Under the pieces are notes generated by a model, which did not search any database, was not told where the DNA came from, and saw only the letters and a list, made by a program, of their open reading frames with translations. This document shows positions 15,055 to 22,798 of a stretch of 53,283 nt of DNA, piece by piece. The stretch is from contig LWTK01000057.1 of NCBI GenBank assembly GCA_003326205.1, positions 26,486 to 79,768 on the forward strand, written 5' to 3'. A program made the translations under genes and the position numbers. The DNA comes from Nostoc sp. ATCC 43529. GTDB taxonomy: Bacteria; Cyanobacteriota; Cyanobacteriia; Cyanobacteriales; Nostocaceae. The number at the start of each line of letters is the position of its first letter. The stretch's first letter is position 1.

Positions 15055-16365
15055 TCAAGTTGATAATAAGCTCTCCTCCATTTTTTTAAGTGCAACCATC
15101 AAATTAGCTTGCGTCCAGAGAAGCGGAGTTACATCGTTTGGAATATATTTATTGTCTTCAATATAATATAGTTCTGGACATTTAAACTGGCCCATTTCGC
15201 ATTCTTCTCCAGTTAGCTGTCCTAAGGAACGGTTTAAGTAAAATGTTTGTTGCTTCAGAAACTTATCCTGACCTGTCTCTTTAAACTTAACTCCAAAAAT
15301 GGCTGAAATAATGGGATCAAAAATGCACCATTGAGCTTCCTGCCCTTCTTGAATTAATGAATTGCGATATGACATATCGTCACTGACATCAACAGTTCTC
15401 TGCTGAGGAGGAAGTTTCTTCGTATAATCAGCAGCCCAAAATGAATCTCGAATATATCTCTTGACTCCATAATCGCCTTGAAGATGGCTAATTACATCTT
15501 GAAGAATCTGATCAGCCATTGCGCCATCAATAACTTTCAAAGGGTATATAAGAAACAATAAGGAAGAGTCATATCTTCTCACTTTCAAGCCTGGTTCTCT
15601 ACATTCGTATGGCAAAATTTCATATAGAGCTTTTGTGCCATTTTGAATCAGTTCATTTAGAAAATCAAGGGTAACGAGTTTGCCTTTGTAGGTAAAATAA
15701 CTTGATATATTGGGCAATTCAATCAGTGTTTGTCGAAGCGCTGCTAGCCCTGCGTTAACAACGCCAATACTCGAAGCCTCTACTTTCCTCTCTTCCTCCC
15801 AATGACCACTATCCCTATCCTGCCAATAATAAATGGCACTGAAATATAGAGGGAAAAGTGCAAGAATCTCAATATCAGCGTTTTCTGGACTTAAAAGTCC
15901 CTCATTTAATAGTTTGCAGTAGAGCCACAGAAAATAACCTAAGGCATCATTTTGAGCATGAGACCATTTCTCATCTATCTCCTGTAAATTTTTTCCATCA
16001 AATCTCACATGAGGTCGCTCCATAACATCACTGGCAATGTTTGGAGTGTCTATAATTTTCTCAAATCTGTGTCTATGTATCTTAAAATAATCCATTAAAG
16101 AACCAAGATTTTTAATGGATACATCAGAATTCCCAACAACATAATGAGCATATGAAACATAGATATTGTCTCTTATCCACACATGCCTATAGCCAGTGTA
16201 TTCGTTCTCCTCTCTAGTTGGAGCAGCAGGAAATAATCCTGTTGAAAGCGAACAAAAATTAAATGTATTTCTATTTTCCAAAAATTCAATAACTCTCTGA
16301 ATTCCTTCTACTGTATATTGATACCTTATCAAGTCAAGAATTTTTTCATTTTGTATGAGAAGCAT
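15055..16365 (-). CDS. GH15-like protein (glucoamylase / phosphorylase kinase alpha-beta family)
   Basis: A protein of 436 residues with an all-helical (alpha/alpha)6 pattern and motifs shared with GH15 and phosphorylase-kinase alpha/beta subunits: GYRHVWIRDNIYVSYAHYVV, EKWSHAQNDALGYFLWLY, HWEEERKVEASSIGVVNAGL, LLFLIYPLKVID and LLWTQANLMVAL. It could hydrolyse alpha-glucans or act as a regulatory glucan binder. The WEEE-x-KVEASS segment is the likely active-site wall, but I cannot prove catalytic competence. ATG 16365 has good GGAG/AGGA sites upstream. It is 13 bp after, and co-transcribed with, a four-TM protein gene. Confidence 0.8.
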   Translation of the reverse strand: MLLIQNEKILDLIRYQYTVEGIQRVIEFLENRNTFNFCSLSTGLFPAAPTREENEYTGYRHVWIRDNIYVSYAHYVVGNSDVSIKNLGSLMDYFKIHRHRFEKIIDTPNIASDVMERPHVRFDGKNLQEIDEKWSHAQNDALGYFLWLYCKLLNEGLLSPENADIEILALFPLYFSAIYYWQDRDSGHWEEERKVEASSIGVVNAGLAALRQTLIELPNISSYFTYKGKLVTLDFLNELIQNGTKALYEILPYECREPGLKVRRYDSSLLFLIYPLKVIDGAMADQILQDVISHLQGDYGVKRYIRDSFWAADYTKKLPPQQRTVDVSDDMSYRNSLIQEGQEAQWCIFDPIISAIFGVKFKETGQDKFLKQQTFYLNRSLGQLTGEECEMGQFKCPELYYIEDNKYIPNDVTPLLWTQANLMVALKKMEESLLST

Positions 16366-16378
16366 TTCCTAGCTCTCC

Positions 16379-16933
16379 TTATACTGCTTCATGAGGCTTT
16401 AACTTGATTGCTTCTTTTTTTAAATTTTTGCGTTTATTTTCATATGCTTTATCAATTATTAGCGTAAATATAATTCCACATATCCCGGAGAATACAAGAA
16501 CGAATAAATCTGTTTTTTGCAGTTTAAGAATCAGAGCTGCTACTATAACTAATACCGACAAAAACTGAGTAGACCATTGCTGTGCCCAATCTTCTAGGTT
16601 GAATACTGAACGAACTTGCTCGCAGAACCTTTCATACAGGTATAAGCAAGAATATTCATCAGTATTATTCTTATATTCAGAATACTGAAAAAATTCGCTG
16701 ATAACAAGTATACGCATCTGCAAATGCTTGCATAACAAATCAACATAAACACATACAAGCGGTATCAAACAAAGTGCAAGATGCAAAGATAGCATTGGCT
16801 TTGAAGTTGAACTAGGATTGCTTATACCTAATCCGATAGCTCCCAATGCAGCAACTAATATTAACTTCCACTTTAATAAATCCGTTCTACCCTTTTCTGC
16901 TTCGACAATTTCATTCTTAAAAGCTTCCATCAT
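16379..16933 (-). CDS. Four-TM membrane protein, unknown, operon partner of the GH15-like gene
   Basis: A protein of 184 residues. A charged N-terminal helix (EAFKNEIVEAEKGRTDLLKW) is followed by two membrane segments (about 23-40 and 48-68), a soluble middle of about 45 residues with YLYERFCEQVRSVFNLEDW, two more membrane segments (about 125-140 and 145-163), and a Lys-rich tail. The layout recalls SLATT-like or small conflict-system membrane effectors, but I do not recognise the family. Start is ATG 16933 or ATG 16930. Only 13 bp separate it from the GH15-like gene, so the two probably act together. Confidence 0.65.
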   Translation of the reverse strand: MMEAFKNEIVEAEKGRTDLLKWKLILVAALGAIGLGISNPSSTSKPMLSLHLALCLIPLVCVYVDLLCKHLQMRILVISEFFQYSEYKNNTDEYSCLYLYERFCEQVRSVFNLEDWAQQWSTQFLSVLVIVAALILKLQKTDLFVLVFSGICGIIFTLIIDKAYENKRKNLKKEAIKLKPHEAV

Positions 16934-17053
16934 AAGGGTTCTTCTCCTGTTTCAAGCAAGATTAGCGGTTTCTTGAGATTTTTAAAGCAACAGATAAGCT
17001 TGCAATCATTACCCTCTATCGGAACACCAGAAGCATAACTATTTATTATGCGG

Positions 17054-17195
17054 AAAATTTCTATATAACTACCTCAAATCGGGTAATTATATAGAATTTT
17101 TCTACATAACATTCATATTCGGGTATTATAGCGAATTTTACCGTATAACTACCTTAAGTAAGGTTATCATATAGAATTTTTTACATAACATCCTT
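17054..17195. repeat. Array of large AT-rich imperfect palindromes
   Basis: Two related units (17061-17114 and 17143-17193, offset 82 bp) each read TATAACTACC, spacer, GGTTAT-like arm, ATATAGAATTTT, ACATAACATxC. Within each unit the arms pair (17054-17073 with 17081-17100 at about 18 of 20 bases; 17143-17156 with about 17159-17172). A weaker middle copy lies at 17101-17140. The array is 120 bp upstream of the four-TM gene start. Confidence 0.7.
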
Positions 17196-17297
17196 CTAAA
17201 GTTCGTAAATTTTATAGTTGGTTTATCGTTTTGGCTCGTGATTCATGCAGCATTCCAAAAAGAGCGATTAGTTGTAATAGGGAGCGAAAAGTATTAA

Positions 17298-17567
17298 TTT
17301 CTCCTGCTTGTAAACAATGTCTATCGATGTTTTATTACATCTCAAGTTTTAATTGAATTTTGGATTATAGCCACCTGTCCTATAGCTGTAAATGGATTTG
17401 GATGGACACCAGAAGAAACCGAACTCTCGGTGCAAATGCTAATAAATCAGTTTGAGTGGCTAGAAGAAACACCAGATATATTCAGTAGATCGCAAACTTT
17501 TCCCCAAAGGGCGATCGCCAAAAAATTAATCACTATACTTAAGTGCTATATGCTACTTAAAATATAA
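17298..17567 (+). pseudogene. Remnant of a VapC-like PIN-domain toxin gene
   Basis: An open frame with no usable start. It contains RCFITSQVLIEFWIIATCPI, AVNGFGWTPEETELSVQ and INQFEWLEETPDIF, a pattern of cyanobacterial PIN toxins (xxTSQVLxEFWxVATRPxxxNGxGWT). The N-terminal DTN metal-binding motif and the C-terminal acidic motif are missing, and after EETPDIF the frame runs into the dispersed repeat at 17482. Upstream DNA (about 17250-17297) has protein-like stretches in other frames, consistent with frameshifts. No antitoxin gene remains. Confidence 0.6.
17482..17519. repeat. Dispersed spacer repeat with HIP1, copy 2
   Basis: Second copy of the element described at 14864-14898 (CAGTAGATCGCAAACTTTTC, then AAAGGGCGATCGCC). 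It sits exactly where homology to the PIN family ends. Confidence 0.5.
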
Positions 17568-17639
17568 ATAAAGATTATCATTTCTTTAACAATTTCAAGA
17601 AGTGAAATAATGAAAGTGTTGTCTATCATGTTGAAATAA

Positions 17640-17930
17640 TTGAGTCTCTCATTAGAACAACTGGCTATAACAGAGACAGAAACTTTAGACGAGGTTATTG
17701 AGTGTTTAGCAGAAAACTTCTCAATTAAAACTCAAGGTGCATGTGATAAAAAAACTTTATTTGAGATTTTAGTGAGAGCAGCAAGCAACGGAGATACTAT
17801 TGAGAGTACAGCCAAAACGTTGCAGAAAATTCCATTGGCAAATGATATTAGATATCATCTCATTTTCTCCAAATCTACCCTCAATCATATTCTGCCACTA
17901 ACTCCGGTTTCGTTAATGCCAAAAATATGA
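17640..17930 (+). pseudogene. N-terminal remnant of a transposase (ISH3-like)
   Basis: A 96-residue frame from a TTG. Residues 13-75 (ETLDEVIECLAENFSIKTQG, KKTLFEILVRAASNGDTIES, LANDIRYHL) resemble the N-terminal domain of ISH3/IS4-like transposases found in cyanobacteria. The catalytic DDE part is absent: after IRYHL the sequence becomes unrelated and the frame ends inside the opposite gene at 17885. No terminal inverted repeats were found. Family assignment is tentative; that it is a fragment is more certain. Confidence 0.45.
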
Positions 17931-18175
17931 TGAATCACATGAGGATATTTTTCTCTGGCCATTTTACTTGCTACTTCTTTATCCCGATCAATAAAATAAT
18001 CTCCACTATTAGGTTCAATTGCAATATACCAACCATAGTATTTATCTAGTATTTCTGGTTTTAAACGCTCAAAAATCACCCAACAACGCTCATAAAATGC
18101 CTGTCTTCTAGCTTTTTCTTGAGCTTTTTGTGCTTCTGTCCATTGAATTTCCGGAAATACTCTTCCACGTCTCAC
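17885..18175 (-). CDS. Small conserved-type hypothetical protein
   Basis: A protein of 96 residues: basic, helical N-terminus (EAQKAQEKARRQAFYERCW), then FERLKPEILDKYYGWYIAIE and PNSGDYFIDRDKEVASKMAR, ending HHIFGINETGVSGRI. I recall such proteins (YYGWYIAIEPxSGDYF and RxNETGxxGRI) as widespread in cyanobacteria and often followed by a small retropepsin-like aspartic protease gene. Here the downstream DNA is a transposase remnant, so the partner is missing; a protease-like remnant lies 3 kb away at 14708. Function unknown. Confidence 0.65.
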   Translation of the reverse strand: MRRGRVFPEIQWTEAQKAQEKARRQAFYERCWVIFERLKPEILDKYYGWYIAIEPNSGDYFIDRDKEVASKMAREKYPHVIHHIFGINETGVSGRI

Positions 18176-18457
18176 TATTCTTTATGGTGAAGAGTGTGTC
18201 ATATTTTTGACCTCATGAAAATTTATTGTCCATATTTCATTATAAAATGCCAAATGGAAACCATTGGTTCCCAAATCTTACCAAAGAGCGATCGCCATAT
18301 TTTAGTATTTTATCCCGATTTATTAAACAGTTACTGAATAAGTCTTTAAAGCTAAGTAGCTGAAGACATGAGCTATTTGTCAGTAGTAATTTGTGATTTT
18401 TACAAGCTACTGGTTGATTTTGAGTTGTCTTTATTTTTTATACATATCTCAAATATT

Positions 18458-19510
18458 ATGCGAATTATACATATTTTGAACCACGTTCAAGAGATAGGTA
18501 ACGGTATTGTAAATGTGGCTGTGGATTTGGCTTGCTTACAGGCCAAATCTGGTCATGAGGTAGCAGTTATTTCTGGCGGTGGTGAATACGAGATATTACT
18601 AAAAAAATTTGGTGTTAAACATTACGAATTAGACCAAACTCGCAAACCTATAAATACGATTAAAGCAGCTATTGGTTACAGAGCGATCGCAGCAGCATTC
18701 CAACCCGATATCGTTCACGCACACATGATGACGGGAGTCTTACTAGCACGCATTTTTCAAAATCGTTATGCTTTAGTTTCCACGGTACACAATGAATTTC
18801 AACGTGCTAGCCTACTGATGGGTTTAGCTGACAGAGTAATTGCCGTCAGTCAGGCTGTAAAAGATTCTATGGCACGGCGCGGTATCCCAGAAAATAAGTT
18901 GCGGGTAGTGTGCAATGGAACGCTGGGTAGTCCCCGCACCCGACAAATACAAGATTATCAAACTTTACCATTACAGCGTCCGGCGATCGCCACTGTAGCC
19001 GGAATGTATCAACGCAAGGGAATTGCTGAGTTAATTGCTGGTTTTGAACACATTGCCTCAGATTTTCCCCAAGTGCATCTTTATTTGGTAGGCAATGGCC
19101 CTGATAAACAGCTATTTGAAGCGCAGGCACAAGCAACTTCTGTCTCAGAACGCATTCATTTTGAAGGTTTCCAACCAGAACCCCAACGCTACCTTAAATC
19201 TTGTGATATATTTGTGCTTGCTTCTCACCGTGACCCTTGTCCTCTGGTGCTTTCGGAAGCTAGAGAAGCTGGAACTGCAATCGTTGGCACTCAGGTAGAT
19301 GGAATTCCCGAAGCTTTGGATAATGGTCAAGCAGGTCTTTTAGTACCGGCAAAAGACAGTCATGCTTTGGCTGGCGTCTTAGCAGAATTACTGAGTAATA
19401 CTGAGATGCTGCAAGAATGGAAAAATCGGGCAAACCAAAACCTAGAACGGCTGAGTGTTGCCCGTGTCCATCAGGAAACATTAGCAGTATATCGGGAATT
19501 AAAGCATTAA
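18458..19510 (+). CDS. Family 4 glycosyltransferase
   Basis: ATG 18458 (MRIIHILNHVQEIGNGIVNV) begins the GT-B N-terminal domain; the frame to 18368 adds a hydrophobic stretch unlike the family. 350 residues. Signatures are the first-domain HAHMMTGVLLARI and STVHNEF, then the C-terminal domain ATVAGMYQRKGIAELIAGFE, VHLYLVGNGPDK and the donor-binding ASHRDPCPLVLSEAREAGTA (E-x7-E type). Retaining GT-B enzyme; donor and acceptor unknown, probably cell-surface glycan synthesis. It is tail-to-tail with the PEP-CTERM gene, sharing 4 bp. Confidence 0.9.
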   Translation: MRIIHILNHVQEIGNGIVNVAVDLACLQAKSGHEVAVISGGGEYEILLKKFGVKHYELDQTRKPINTIKAAIGYRAIAAAFQPDIVHAHMMTGVLLARIFQNRYALVSTVHNEFQRASLLMGLADRVIAVSQAVKDSMARRGIPENKLRVVCNGTLGSPRTRQIQDYQTLPLQRPAIATVAGMYQRKGIAELIAGFEHIASDFPQVHLYLVGNGPDKQLFEAQAQATSVSERIHFEGFQPEPQRYLKSCDIFVLASHRDPCPLVLSEAREAGTAIVGTQVDGIPEALDNGQAGLLVPAKDSHALAGVLAELLSNTEMLQEWKNRANQNLERLSVARVHQETLAVYRELKH

Positions 19511-20169
19511 CAGTGTTGCGATCGCTTGAGCTTTAAAGCTAGACCTAAAGCACCAAACACCACTACACCCAAAACACTAGTTGGTTCAGGAATGGCAGTG
19601 TAATAAGAAGCCACTTTGATAGGCCCATCTTTATCCACTTGATCTTCTGGTATTGCTGGAATGATTCCCTCACCTGGGGTTAAATCAGGGGTGGTAGCAA
19701 ATCGATTGAAAAATATGGTTCCATCCGGGATTACACCACCACTGTAAGTAAGAATGTTGTCCTTGACAGTAACGTTTGCAAAAATATCCTTGAGTTCAGG
19801 AACACTAGAGAAACCAATTTTGCCATCTCCATCAACGTCTCCCCACTGCACCGGCTCATTATCAAATGCTGGAGTAGAATCCGGATTAGTATAGAACAGC
19901 GTTTTTAAGTCAAAGACGAAGCTGTTGATATCATTGCCAGTGGCATTTAGCAAGTTATTCGCTCGATCTGGAACACCATATTCTATTATTAGTCCTGGTG
20001 TAATTTCTTCATTCAGGGTTCTTGGCGGTCTGGTTTGGAATATCTCTTCATTTATAGTCGTCACGATGGGTTCTACGAAGATGACGCCTCTTGCTGGTGT
20101 CAAAGACAAAAAACTAATTCCTGCTGCTCCTAAAATAGACAAGGCTATTTTGGTTGGTATTTTAGCCAT
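19507..20169 (-). CDS. PEP-CTERM sorting-domain exported protein
   Basis: A protein of 220 residues. An N-terminal signal peptide (IALSILGAAGISFLSLTPARG) is followed by an acidic, strand-rich middle with an EF-hand-like DVDGDGKIGF loop. The C-terminus has the PEP-CTERM tripartite tag: IPEPTSVLGVVVFGALG, a hydrophobic span and KLKRSQ. By family it is exported and processed by an exosortase, linked to extracellular polysaccharide. GAGGA stands about 8 bp before the ATG. The adjacent glycosyltransferase is compatible with an exopolysaccharide role but the genes are convergent. Confidence 0.85.
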   Translation of the reverse strand: MAKIPTKIALSILGAAGISFLSLTPARGVIFVEPIVTTINEEIFQTRPPRTLNEEITPGLIIEYGVPDRANNLLNATGNDINSFVFDLKTLFYTNPDSTPAFDNEPVQWGDVDGDGKIGFSSVPELKDIFANVTVKDNILTYSGGVIPDGTIFFNRFATTPDLTPGEGIIPAIPEDQVDKDGPIKVASYYTAIPEPTSVLGVVVFGALGLALKLKRSQHC

Positions 20170-21312
20170 TTTACGTCCTCTTTATATTGATTGAGAGAAT
20201 GCTATGTATACCGAGTGAGTTAATCAAACAATTAGGATTCATGCTTTAACTGCTATCTACTTGCTACTTAAATAACAGTTAATCCGCGTTTGTTTACTTA
20301 TTTGATATCTACCCATAGGTTGATTTATAAAGCAATTCTTATATTGCTTTATCACTATTACTAGTAATTTCACGTAATCTTTATAAAAAATCTAAGTTAA
20401 TGCTTAAGTGTTAACCCTTGATAACCAGTACAGAATATTTAGCTTTTGTCAATAAGTAACAATGTTAAATATTATTTATTAATACAAGTTGAATGATTAT
20501 TGTTAAGTTTTTTAACCCTGCTGGGGCTAAAAGCAATTGAATTTTTGCAAATTATTTGGTGATGGAATTTTGAACTGCTGTAGTTTTTGTTTGCATGAAA
20601 TACAAAGTTAGAGATTTTGAGACGTGCAGAAGGCAAAAAATGTCTATATCTGATTTTGAGTTTTAGGTTTTGCATTCCGCTAATTTTCAAGCTGCTGTAT
20701 ATATCTAAAGACGTAATAATCTGATTGATTTTGTAAAGTTCAATAAACAGCGATCGCATTTGCAACGATGCACGTTAAGCTAAAAATAATGTAAGAATAA
20801 ATACAATTTTGTTTTGTTTAAAAACATCAGCTTCTGAAAGTTTTAGTAAAAAGCTGTTGTTTTTAATGATTACAAACATATATTCATAACATCATAATGT
20901 GATTATTTGTCTGTATTACAAAACTTATTTTTTCGCTTTTTAAAGCAAAAATTTAATTGAGTTTGGTTTATTAGCCATACATACAGAGGTTTACACTTGA
21001 ATAAAATACAGAGTTTTATTGTCAGCCAGCACAGATAGTGTTAGCCCATACTATCGGCTATTGAAGTTTAAAATCATGTATTAATTTTAAAAAAAGTGGA
21101 AATTTTAAAATTTGGAAATATCAAAATTAAACTCTATCTATATCTTTCAAAACAAAAAAATTTTCAACCACATTGCTTCCAATTTTGCAACCTAAAATAA
21201 CATACCGTTTCTTCAATAGGAGATACTGTTATACAAAAATATCCTTCTATCTTGATTTACTAACAGCAGGTTTTTCATTATTTTCTGGTTAATTAATCTA
21301 TGAGATATAACC
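20170..21312. other. Long AT-rich spacer, no gene seen
   Basis: 1.14 kb between the divergent PEP-CTERM and glcP genes. The only longish frame (20472-20765, minus) has no ribosome binding site or family features and is rich in Lys, Asn, Ser and Ile, as expected from random AT-rich DNA. The length suggests a complex regulatory region or decayed genes. I found no hairpin or RNA motif I can name. Confidence 0.5.
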
Positions 21313-22713
21313 ATGACTACTACTACCGACCGTCGAAAATCCAACACGTTCTATGTGATTTTGATTGCTGGTGCTGCGGCTCTTGGCGGTTTTTTGTTTG
21401 GTTTTGACACCGCAGTGATTAACGGTGCAGTTGCAGCTATCTCCAAAGCTTTTAACGCTAACAGTGTAGAGACTGGCCTTGCTGTGTCGCTGGCATTGTT
21501 GGGGTCTGCCTTAGGAGCGTTTTATGCAGGAAAGATTGCAGACCGCTATGGTCGAGTTAAGGCAATGGTAGTTGCTTCGGTGTTGTTTACCATTAGTGCC
21601 ATTGGTTCCGGCCTTGGTGTAGGTATTTGGGATTTTACCTTTTGGCGGCTATTAGGTGGGCTTGCAGTTGGGGCTGCTAGCGTCATCGCGCCAGCTTACA
21701 TTGCAGAATGTTCTCCCACCCATTTGCGGGGAAGGTTGGGATCTCTCCAGCAATTAGCGATTGTAGTTGGTATTTTCATCGCATTGCTATGCGACTACTT
21801 TATTGCTGTATCAGCTGGTTCAGCTGAGTCACCATTTTTGTTTGGAATAGCGGCTTGGCGGTGGATGTTTTGGACAGAAATTCCTCCTGCGGTACTCTAC
21901 GGAATGGCAGCTTTAATGATTCCGGAATCCCCCCGTTACTTGGTTGCTCAAGGACGGGAACCAGAAGCTGCTAACGTTCTGACTAAGATTTTGGGGGGTA
22001 ACGCACTGGCAAAAATCGAAGAAATTCGGCAAACAGTTTTACGAGAACGCCAGCCTAAGTTTTCTGATTTGTTAGGAAGAAGTGGTGGGCTTTTGCCGAT
22101 TGTTTGGATAGGAATAGGTTTATCAGTATTCCAGCAATTGGTTGGGATTAATGTCATCTTTTATTACAGCAGCGTTTTGTGGCGGGCGGTGGGTTTTTCT
22201 GAAAAAGATTCCCTGACGACTACAGTGATTACAGCGGCGGTCAATATTATTACTACTTTAATTGCGATCGCCTTTGTAGATAAATTTGGTCGCAAGCCTT
22301 TGCTGATTTTAGGGTCACTTGGCATGGTTGTGACCTTGGGGACAATGACTGCTGTTTTTAGAACCGCGCAACTAGATGCTGCTGGCAACCTGACTCTTAA
22401 CGGTTCAGCGGGTCTGATTGCTCTTTTAGCAGCTAATTTTTATGTATTTTGCTTCGGTTTCTCCTGGGGCCCAGTCACCTGGGTGCTATTAGGAGAAATG
22501 TTTAATAACAAGATCCGAGCTGCTGCACTTTCGGTAGCTGCGGCAATACAATGGGTTGCTAATTTTGCTATTTCCACAACATTTCCTCCCATTCTGCAAT
22601 ATTTCGGTCTAGGTGCTGCTTACGGGCTATATACAACGGCGGCAGCTATTTCCTTCTTCTTCGTTCTGTTTTTTATTAAAGAAACCAAAGGAATTGAATT
22701 AGAAGATATGTAA
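21313..22713 (+). CDS. glcP: MFS sugar porter, GlcP-type glucose transporter
   Basis: A protein of 466 residues with 12 predicted membrane helices and sugar-porter signatures: GGFLFGFDTAVINGAV in helix 1, GKIADRYGRVKAM, RLLGGLAVGAASVIAPAYIA, ECSPTHLRGRLGSLQQL, PESPRYLVAQGR, the helix 7 motif FQQLVGINVIFYYSS, DKFGRKPLL and the C-terminal ETKGIELEDM. By family it is a proton-coupled glucose/fructose importer in the plasma membrane, like the characterised GlcP of Nostoc punctiforme and the Synechocystis glucose transporter. Substrate is inferred. It has its own terminator (22718-22752) and a very long upstream spacer. Confidence 0.88.
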   Translation: MTTTTDRRKSNTFYVILIAGAAALGGFLFGFDTAVINGAVAAISKAFNANSVETGLAVSLALLGSALGAFYAGKIADRYGRVKAMVVASVLFTISAIGSGLGVGIWDFTFWRLLGGLAVGAASVIAPAYIAECSPTHLRGRLGSLQQLAIVVGIFIALLCDYFIAVSAGSAESPFLFGIAAWRWMFWTEIPPAVLYGMAALMIPESPRYLVAQGREPEAANVLTKILGGNALAKIEEIRQTVLRERQPKFSDLLGRSGGLLPIVWIGIGLSVFQQLVGINVIFYYSSVLWRAVGFSEKDSLTTTVITAAVNIITTLIAIAFVDKFGRKPLLILGSLGMVVTLGTMTAVFRTAQLDAAGNLTLNGSAGLIALLAANFYVFCFGFSWGPVTWVLLGEMFNNKIRAAALSVAAAIQWVANFAISTTFPPILQYFGLGAAYGLYTTAAAISFFFVLFFIKETKGIELEDM

Positions 22714-22717
22714 AAGT

Positions 22718-22752
22718 TGATGTGCCAACGAAACAATCTCGTTGGCACATCA
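22718..22752 (+). terminator. Terminator hairpin after glcP
   Basis: Perfect 14-bp stem (TGATGTGCCAACGA at 22718-22731 with its complement at 22739-22752), 7-nt loop, starting 5 bp after the glcP stop and followed by the T-rich GATTTATTTG. It also serves as a barrier against the convergent RND gene. Confidence 0.8.
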
Positions 22753-22798
22753 GATTTATTTGAATTTCAAGGCGTAGACTGCGGAAAAAATCTGATTT

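Noticed and set aside
14990..15060. 71-nt segment with terminal 8-bp inverted repeat (ACTTGAGC/GCTCAAGT) and a GTTCAAGTC motif, resembling a tRNA on the minus strand
   Set aside because: No pairing for the T-arm, no proper D-arm and no 7-nt anticodon loop; it also overlaps the end of the GH15-like gene. At most a tRNA-like remnant.
20472..20765. 97-residue minus-strand frame in the long spacer
   Set aside because: Composition matches random AT-rich DNA, there is no ribosome binding site and no recognisable family.
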